5,310 bases of DNA from Candidatus Hydrogenedentota bacterium (GTDB taxonomy: Bacteria; Hydrogenedentota; Hydrogenedentia; Hydrogenedentales; SLHB01). A model generated the notes under the pieces. The model saw nothing but the letters and a program-made list of their open reading frames with translations, was not told the origin of the DNA and did no database searches. The stretch's first letter is position 1; every line of letters begins with the position of its first letter. The stretch is from contig JAPLKX010000185.1 of NCBI GenBank assembly GCA_026387845.1, positions 1-5,310 of the forward strand, in the 5' to 3' direction. Shown piece by piece: positions 1 to 4,390 of this stretch. Made by a program: the position numbers and the translations under genes.

Positions 1-351
1 GTCTGACGGGCACACCATCGCCTCGAAGTCAGACAGGTATTCGGGGTACATGCAGTCGCCCTGCCAGATTGCGTCAAACCCGAGCGTAGCGGGATCGGTA
101 AGGTCGCAGTGGCGTGCGGCGCCGTCGCCGATACTGCCGGAGTACTTGTTGGGCGGGAACTTCTGGCCTTTGGACTCGTTTGCGTACATCTTGAACGACA
201 GGCCGACCTGCTTGAGGTTGTTTGCGCAACTCGAGCGTCGCGCCGCTTCACGTGCACGAGCGAGTGCCGGCAGCAGGATAGCTGCCAGGATGCCGATAAT
301 TGCAATCACAACCAACAACTCGATAAGCGTAAAGCCGTGTCTCTTTCTCAT
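1..351 (-). CDS. Prepilin-type N-terminal methylation domain protein (pseudopilin-like), 3' end beyond the window
   Basis: The first 117 residues are visible; the rest lies left of the window. The protein begins MRKRHG|FTLIELL, a classic type IV prepilin/type II secretion pseudopilin leader. The expected peptidase cut is after G6, F7 would be the N-methylated residue, and E11 is the conserved mature Glu5. A single hydrophobic helix follows (about residues 8-30), then a basic stretch (RAREAARR, 32-39). A globular part opens with SCANNLKQVG and a YPEYLSD...VCPSD motif near residues 98-116. It matches the neighbouring complete gene (505-1437) at 62 of the first 68 residues and then diverges, so the two are paralogues. 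By family knowledge such proteins are processed by a PilD-type peptidase and handed to a type II secretion or type IV pilus-like machine; what this one does is unknown. The ATG at 351 is supported by a strong ribosome binding site. The C-terminal H-x-DG motif, if present, is outside the window. Confidence 0.93.
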   Translation of the reverse strand, partial: MRKRHGFTLIELLVVIAIIGILAAILLPALARAREAARRSSCANNLKQVGLSFKMYANESKGQKFPPNKYSGSIGDGAARHCDLTDPATLGFDAIWQGDCMYPEYLSDFEAMVCPSD

Positions 352-359
352 GATGTCCT

Positions 360-366
360 CTCCTTT
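360..366 (-). promoter_or_regulatory. Ribosome binding site for the gene starting at 351
   Basis: On the minus strand the sequence reads AAAGGAG, followed by 8 nt and then ATG. It fixes the start codon. The same heptamer with the same spacing precedes the paralogue at 1437. Confidence 0.85.
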
Positions 367-402
367 CCAGTTCCGGGTACAAATATAATCACCGCTGCCA
401 CC

Positions 403-431
403 AGTTTAAGATAAGTGGCACAAGCTGTCAA
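403..431 (-). promoter_or_regulatory. Sigma-70-type promoter of the left-hand pseudopilin gene
   Basis: Minus strand: a perfect -35 box TTGACA (431-426), a 17-bp spacer and a -10 box TAAACT (408-403, 4 of 6 consensus bases). Initiation would fall near 396, giving a leader of about 45 nt. The promoter lies just downstream of the terminator of the preceding gene. Both boxes and the spacing are the same as in the promoter at 1520-1548. An A/T tract (441-447) sits 9 bp upstream of the -35 box and could act as an UP element. Confidence 0.65.
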
Positions 432-440
432 TCGGTCGAT

Positions 441-476
441 AAAAAAAGCCGGCCGGGATTGCTCCCAGCCGGTTTT
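441..476 (-). terminator. Rho-independent terminator of the 505-1437 gene
   Basis: Read on the minus strand, a 10-bp stem CCGGCTGGGA / TCCCGGCCGG, with one G-U pair, closes a GCAA (GNRA-type) tetraloop. Seven T residues follow one base later. Four A residues precede the stem, so it may also work weakly in the other direction. It lies 28 bp after the stop codon of the pseudopilin gene and separates that gene from the promoter of the next one. Confidence 0.9.
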
Positions 477-504
477 GACGTTTAAGCGCTTACGCTTGTT
501 CGGC

Positions 505-1437
505 TCAGCTGAAATAACCAGTAGCCAAACCTTCGATAACGGCAAACGCCTTGGTGGCCGGATGCTCGCTCGGGAACTTGAGGAATTCAACGTGGCCGTC
601 CATGAACAGGCAGTTGACACCGCCGGGGACGTGGTTGAAGTTGCTGGGATCCGGGCTGATGATGTCGAAGTTAACAGCCAACTCGCTCTGGGCGATGGCG
701 CTGGCTGCGGGGTTGTTGATGTCGGTGATGAAGAAGCGCTCGATGCCTTCCCTCAACCGGTACGGGGTGACGGTTGTGCCGCCGTTGGTGAAGGAATCCA
801 TGTCCTTATCGACGAGTTCAAAAGCCGTCTTGTAATCGCTGGCCGCGGTAACTGCCGCGTCCATCGTCGTTAGCGATATCAGGAAGTTGGGTTCGATGAT
901 CGTTCCCATAGCGGCCCCGTCTATGCACGACGGGTCATTGGGATTCGCTCCAGGCATCAGATACGAGTCCTCGTTAGTGGCCCAGCCAATGTAGATGTAC
1001 GACCGGTCGCCGACTTTGCACGGGCAAATGGGACCGCCGGCGACGCCAGGATTGCCACAAGCCCAGCCGCCGTCCGCGTAGAAGTCTTCACCATCGTTGT
1101 CCGACGGGCAGACATTTACTGCGAGGTCCGACAGGTACTCCGGATACAGCGTTTCACCGGCCCACATCCAGCCAAGTGCGGTTTCGTCACCGGCGTTGTA
1201 GATGCACTGGCCGCTGGTGTCGTCCCAGCAGTGATTGGGCGGGAACTTCTGTCCTTTGGACTCGTTCGAGTACATCTTGAACGAGAGTCCCATTTGCTTG
1301 AGGTTGTTGGCGCAACTTGCGCGGCGCGCGGCTTCGCGTGCCCTGGCCAGCGCCGGCAGCAGGATTGCTGCAAGGATACCGATGATGGCAATAACGACCA
1401 GCAGTTCGATGAGTGTAAAACCAACCTTCTTTTTCAC
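505..1437 (-). CDS. Pseudopilin-like protein with prepilin methylation motif and C-terminal H-x-DG motif (DUF1559-type/PulG-like)
   Basis: A complete 310-residue protein. It starts with GTG at 1437, chosen because it gives a six-residue leader KKKVG|FTLIELL and has AAAGGAG 8 nt upstream. The peptidase site is G6/F7 with Glu5 at E11, and the hydrophobic helix covers about residues 8-30. The globular part contains SCANNLKQMG (41-50), YPEYLSD (98-104), VCPSD (109-113) and DRSYIYIGW (144-152). A segment typical of this PVC family follows, with GIERFFITDINNPAAS and an AQSEL stretch. It ends in FNHVPGGVN...MDGHVEF, with H269 and D280-G281. In family terms this is the prepilin-type 'processing-associated H-X9-DG' ending, here with ten residues between H and DG. 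Nine cysteines (42, 70, 78, 110, 127, 138, 140, 171, 276) allow several disulfides in the exported domain. It is probably an exported, membrane-anchored or filament-associated protein; the substrate and machine are not encoded here. It is transcribed alone, with its own promoter and terminator. Confidence 0.96.
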   Translation of the reverse strand: MKKKVGFTLIELLVVIAIIGILAAILLPALARAREAARRASCANNLKQMGLSFKMYSNESKGQKFPPNHCWDDTSGQCIYNAGDETALGWMWAGETLYPEYLSDLAVNVCPSDNDGEDFYADGGWACGNPGVAGGPICPCKVGDRSYIYIGWATNEDSYLMPGANPNDPSCIDGAAMGTIIEPNFLISLTTMDAAVTAASDYKTAFELVDKDMDSFTNGGTTVTPYRLREGIERFFITDINNPAASAIAQSELAVNFDIISPDPSNFNHVPGGVNCLFMDGHVEFLKFPSEHPATKAFAVIEGLATGYFS

Positions 1438-1445
1438 TGTGATAG

Positions 1446-1452
1446 CTCCTTT
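1446..1452 (-). promoter_or_regulatory. Ribosome binding site supporting the GTG start at 1437
   Basis: AAAGGAG on the minus strand, 8 nt before GTG. It decides the non-ATG start and mirrors the site in front of the paralogue. Confidence 0.85.
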
Positions 1453-1519
1453 CCCTCTTAATCAAATCAAACAAATAAACACGGCATGGTTCCAGCCCAC
1501 GCTCTCCCATGACAGGTTC

Positions 1520-1548
1520 AGTTTATATTGATTAAAGTGTTTTGTCAA
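1520..1548 (-). promoter_or_regulatory. Sigma-70-type promoter of the 505-1437 pseudopilin gene
   Basis: Minus strand: TTGACA (1548-1543), a 17-bp spacer and TAAACT (1525-1520). Initiation is expected near 1513, giving an untranslated leader of about 75 nt. The spacer and flanks are AT-rich in an otherwise GC-rich window. A run of six T residues on the minus strand (1562-1557) lies 8 bp upstream of the -35 box, where an UP element would sit. With a consensus -35, ideal spacing and a strong ribosome binding site, high expression is likely. Confidence 0.7.
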
Positions 1549-1744
1549 CAGTTCATAAAAAACCAGCGGGGATACGGTCGGGTGAATGATGGATGGGGTT
1601 ATCAGGCAGCAGTTTACGGGGTTTTGACGTGCAGCCATATTTTGACGGATAGTCATAATCCAACATGGTTGGTGGTTTTCGGGCGCGGGTGAAGAATTGA
1701 AGCGGCCGGATTTGGAAAAAGGGAAGCCGAGCCCAGCGCGACGT

Positions 1745-1766
1745 CCGACCGCGACCCCGCGGTCGG
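1745..1766. repeat. Perfect GC-rich inverted repeat (hairpin)
   Basis: CCGACCGC - GACCCC - GCGGTCGG: an 8-bp perfect stem with a 6-nt loop. No T tract follows on either strand, so it is not a standard terminator. It resembles short interspersed palindromes of GC-rich bacterial genomes, but its copy number cannot be judged from one window. Confidence 0.6.
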
Positions 1767-1872
1767 CGGAATCCTCCCCGGTATTATTGGTGGCGTGGGC
1801 AAAGTAGAAGAATGATCAAGACGGGACTGCTGCAACGGAGGGGCGATTCTGCCGACTCCGTCGGACGCCCGA

Positions 1873-1930
1873 ACGCGGCATCTACATTGGCTTGCAAACG
1901 TAGACGCGGCATCTTGCCGCGTTTCTTACG
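1873..1930. repeat. Palindromic repeat cluster built on the 11-mer ACGCGGCATCT
   Basis: ACGCGGCATCT occurs at 1873-1883 and again at 1904-1914, offset by 31 bp. The second copy forms a perfect hairpin ACGCGGCA-TCT-TGCCGCGT (1904-1922), extended by CGTA (1899-1902) and TACG (1927-1930) across a small internal loop. Between the copies, TCTAC (1881-1885) pairs with GTAGA (1900-1904). Either GCGGCA copy could pair with the single TGCCGC, so alternative folds are possible. It could be an interspersed REP/MITE-like element or a structured leader; the former is favoured because the structure sits about 90 bp from the next start codon. Confidence 0.55.
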
Positions 1931-1979
1931 TGCGGATCCGGGGCAATAAACGAGGGTGGCGGATGTGTGGGTGATTCTG

Positions 1980-1985
1980 TAGAAT
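1980..1985 (+). promoter_or_regulatory. Possible -10 element for the propeller-toroid gene
   Basis: TAGAAT matches the -10 consensus at 5 of 6 positions and would give a leader of about 30 nt before the start at 2023. The correctly spaced -35 region (TGGCGG, 1957-1962) is poor, so the assignment is weak; an activator or an alternative sigma factor could be involved. Confidence 0.22.
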
Positions 1986-2009
1986 GTGCTTGCAACTGGG
2001 CGAAAAGGC

Positions 2010-2015
2010 AAGGAG
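2010..2015 (+). promoter_or_regulatory. Ribosome binding site for the gene starting at 2023
   Basis: AAGGAG followed by 7 nt and ATG. It selects the ATG at 2023, which opens directly into a signal peptide, over an in-frame ATG at 1984. Confidence 0.85.
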
Positions 2016-2022
2016 CTTGAAC

Positions 2023-4368
2023 ATGAAGACGCTGGGACTCTTGTCGTTGTTGTTGGGTTTTGCGGGGATATGTGTTGCGGCGGAGAAACCGTCGGTGGCG
2101 GTAGGTCCGTACAAGCAGGAGGTTTTCGTAAGATACGGGGCTTCGGAGGGTTTTGACGCGGGGGAGGCGAACGCGGTGGCGGTGGTTAAGGGCGGAGTGG
2201 TTTACGCGGGTACGCCGGCGGGGCTGTACATCTTCGAGAACGGGAAGTGGAGCGTGATCGACGTATCGGCCAGCTATAACGTGGAGTATTTGGCGGCGAC
2301 GGGCTCAGGATCGGTGCTGGCGGTGGCGGAAGGCGGCATTTACGAGGTGAACGGGTGGGAACCGTCGGAAGTGGCGTCGGTCCCGCCGGACGTGAAGGTG
2401 ACGTGCATTGCGTCGTGCGGGCCGGATATTTACCTGGGGACGATGCAGGGTTTGTATAAGGTGGAAAACGGGAGTTGCGTGGCGGTGGAAGGGGCGAACG
2501 CGCTGCTGGATACGTCAAAAGCTGTCCGGGCGGTCGCGGGGAACGCCCGAACCCGTGCGGTGGCTGTTGCGGCGCTCGACGGCCTGCTGATCAACGACGA
2601 CGGCGAGTGGCGGAAAGAGGCGGTGCGGGAAGGGTCTCGAAGCTGGCTGCCGTTCGACGTTCGGGGCGTGGCGTACGACAGGGAGGCTCGTCTTTGGTTT
2701 GCGAGCGCACAGGGCGTTGGATATTTTGAGGACGGGGAGTGGACGCTTTTCACGCCGGCGGACGGCCTTCCGTACGACGATTTCACGATGATGTGCACGG
2801 GCGAGCCGGACGTGATGTGGTTTGGCACGAACATCGGCGCGATCCGGTATGACGAGGAAAACTGGGCATATCGTCAGGGCCCGGGGTGGCTGCCGCACGA
2901 CGTGGTGCGATCGATTGCGGTGAACGAGAACGGGGACGCTTTTTTTGCGACGCCGGGCGGTGTGGGTGCGATCGAGCGGAGGTCGATGACGCTGGCGGAG
3001 AAGGCGAAATTTTATGAGGACGAGATCGACAAGTATAACCGGCGCACTCCGTACGGGTACGTGCTCGAGGCGTCGTTGAAATCGCCGGGCGACAAGACCG
3101 GTGGTGCAACACAACACGACAGCGACAACGACGGGCTGTGGACGGCGATGTACGGTGCGGGCGAGTGTTATGCGTGGGCCGCCACGAAAGATTTGAAGGC
3201 CAAGGAACGGGCGAAGAACGCATTCGAGGCGCTGCGCTTTTTGGGCGTGGTGACGCAGGGCGGTACGCCGCCGGCCCTGCCGGGGTTCGTGGCGCGGTCG
3301 ATCCTGCCGACGAGCGGGAGAAACCCGAACGAATCCGACACCCGCGAAAGAGACAAGGCAAGCCAGGCCCGCGGTGACAAGAAATGGAAGGTGATGTCGC
3401 CCAGGTGGCCGACGAGCGCCGACGGTCAGTGGTACTGGAAAAGCGACACGTCTTCGGACGAGTTGGATGGCCACTATTGGTTTTATGGGCTATACTATGA
3501 TTTGGTGGCGGATACGGAGGAAGAGAAACAGCATGTTCGGGACGTGGTGGTGGCGATTACGGACCACTTGATTGCGCACGATTTCGCGCTGGTGGACTGG
3601 GACGGTGAGCCGACGCGTTGGGCCGTTTACGGGCCGGGCGCGCTGAACTCGGACCCGGCTTGGTTTCCGGAGCGGGGATTGAACTCGCTGAGCATCCTTT
3701 CTTACCTGTCGACGGCGGCCCACGTGTCCGGCGACGCGAAGTATCACGATGCGGCGGACAAGCTGGTGCGGGAGCATGGGTACGCGATGAATATCATGTA
3801 TCCGAAGCTGCAGTACGGCCCGGGGTCGATGAACCAGTCGGACGATGAGATGGCCTTCATGAGCTACTACAACCTGGTCAAGTATGCGCGGGACCCGATG
3901 GTGAGAGCGATGGCGAGTTTTTCGTTTCACTCGTACTGGACGCTCGAGGAGCCGGAACTGAACCCGCTGTTCAACTTCATGTACGCGGGCGCGAACGGCG
4001 AGAGGGCATTTGACGACCCGTACGGGCGGTTCGACCTGTCGCCGAAGGGCGATTGGCTGGCGCAGTCAGTGGACACGCTCGAGCGGTTCCCGCTGGACCG
4101 GTGCAATTGGAGCCGCAAAAACAGCCACCGCAAAGATATCCTGCCGCTGGAGCCGTACAAGCGGGAGGGAAGAGGCGCGCGCGGGTGCGGATACCGGACC
4201 AACGGCTACGTGATCCCGGTGGACGAGCGGCATTTCAATCATTGGAACACGGACCCGTGGGAATTGGATTACGGCGGGCAGGGGACCGAGTTGGCGGATG
4301 GCGCGGTGTTCCTGACGCCGTATTATATGGGCCTGTACCACGGGTTCATCAAGGAGCAGGCGCCGTGA
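2023..4368 (+). CDS. Exported seven-bladed propeller (two-component-regulator type) fused to a helical toroid-like domain; function unknown
   Basis: A 781-residue protein. Residues 1-20 form a Sec signal peptide (hydrophobic core LGLLSLLLGFAG, likely cut after VAA), so it acts outside the cytoplasm. Residues about 50-320 hold seven repeats of the pattern V..(I/V)A...G..(Y/W)(F/L)(A/G)T..G(L/V)(Y/G).....G.W, starting near 50, 87, 126, 168, 213, 254 and 294. These are typical Reg_prop blades and enough for one closed propeller. A charged linker follows (about 321-345). The C-terminal part (about 346-781) is mostly helical and aromatic-rich, like (alpha/alpha)-toroid carbohydrate-active proteins. 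It contains DSDNDG (366-371, a DxDxDG calcium-type motif), SSDELDGHYWFYGLYYDL (477-494), ERGLNSLSILSYL (550-562), NQSDDEMAFMSYYNL (604-618) and HWNTDPW (740-746). No histidine kinase or DNA-binding part is present, so it is not a classical hybrid sensor. Polysaccharide binding or processing is plausible but unproven. A related gene follows 22 bp downstream. Confidence 0.93.
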   Translation: MKTLGLLSLLLGFAGICVAAEKPSVAVGPYKQEVFVRYGASEGFDAGEANAVAVVKGGVVYAGTPAGLYIFENGKWSVIDVSASYNVEYLAATGSGSVLAVAEGGIYEVNGWEPSEVASVPPDVKVTCIASCGPDIYLGTMQGLYKVENGSCVAVEGANALLDTSKAVRAVAGNARTRAVAVAALDGLLINDDGEWRKEAVREGSRSWLPFDVRGVAYDREARLWFASAQGVGYFEDGEWTLFTPADGLPYDDFTMMCTGEPDVMWFGTNIGAIRYDEENWAYRQGPGWLPHDVVRSIAVNENGDAFFATPGGVGAIERRSMTLAEKAKFYEDEIDKYNRRTPYGYVLEASLKSPGDKTGGATQHDSDNDGLWTAMYGAGECYAWAATKDLKAKERAKNAFEALRFLGVVTQGGTPPALPGFVARSILPTSGRNPNESDTRERDKASQARGDKKWKVMSPRWPTSADGQWYWKSDTSSDELDGHYWFYGLYYDLVADTEEEKQHVRDVVVAITDHLIAHDFALVDWDGEPTRWAVYGPGALNSDPAWFPERGLNSLSILSYLSTAAHVSGDAKYHDAADKLVREHGYAMNIMYPKLQYGPGSMNQSDDEMAFMSYYNLVKYARDPMVRAMASFSFHSYWTLEEPELNPLFNFMYAGANGERAFDDPYGRFDLSPKGDWLAQSVDTLERFPLDRCNWSRKNSHRKDILPLEPYKREGRGARGCGYRTNGYVIPVDERHFNHWNTDPWELDYGGQGTELADGAVFLTPYYMGLYHGFIKEQAP

Positions 4369-4390
4369 CGGTTACGCGAGCCAGTTAGCG

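Larger units (their letters stand above)
1563..2009. other. Divergent intergenic region without a convincing gene
   Basis: About 450 bp between the outward-facing pseudopilin promoter and the ribosome binding site of the 2023 gene. Short open frames exist on both strands, but none has a believable start, ribosome binding site or recognisable product. Its contents are a small 5-bp hairpin at 1660-1672 (CCAAC-ATG-GTTGG), a GC-rich 8-bp-stem hairpin at 1745-1766, another 5-bp hairpin at 1852-1864 (CCGAC-TCC-GTCGG) and a palindromic repeat cluster at 1873-1930. A possible weak promoter for the plus-strand gene lies at its right end. Confidence 0.6.

Noticed and set aside
415..873. Plus-strand open frame opposite the 505-1437 pseudopilin gene
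   Set aside because: It overlaps the terminator and a confidently identified gene on the other strand, and its product has no family resemblance.
1899..1930. Hairpin with a following TTTCTT read as a rho-independent terminator
   Set aside because: No plus-strand gene precedes it and the T tract is interrupted, so a dispersed palindromic repeat is more likely.
1653..2011. Short minus-strand frames in the intergenic region (60-75 codons)
   Set aside because: They have no ribosome binding site, overlap the palindromic elements and give Pro/Arg/Ser-rich low-complexity products.
1984..2022. Upstream ATG at 1984 in frame with the 2023 gene
   Set aside because: It would add 13 charged residues ahead of the signal peptide and has no ribosome binding site; AAGGAG is spaced correctly for the ATG at 2023.
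2062..2076. Possible lipoprotein signal around Cys17 (FAGIC)
   Set aside because: Isoleucine at the -1 position does not fit a lipobox, and VAA just after it gives a better signal peptidase I site.
2515..3474. Long open frame on the minus strand inside the propeller-toroid gene (319 codons)
   Set aside because: It is antisense to a well-supported coding frame. Its product is arginine/proline-rich low complexity with no domain, and long antisense frames are expected opposite G-ending codons.
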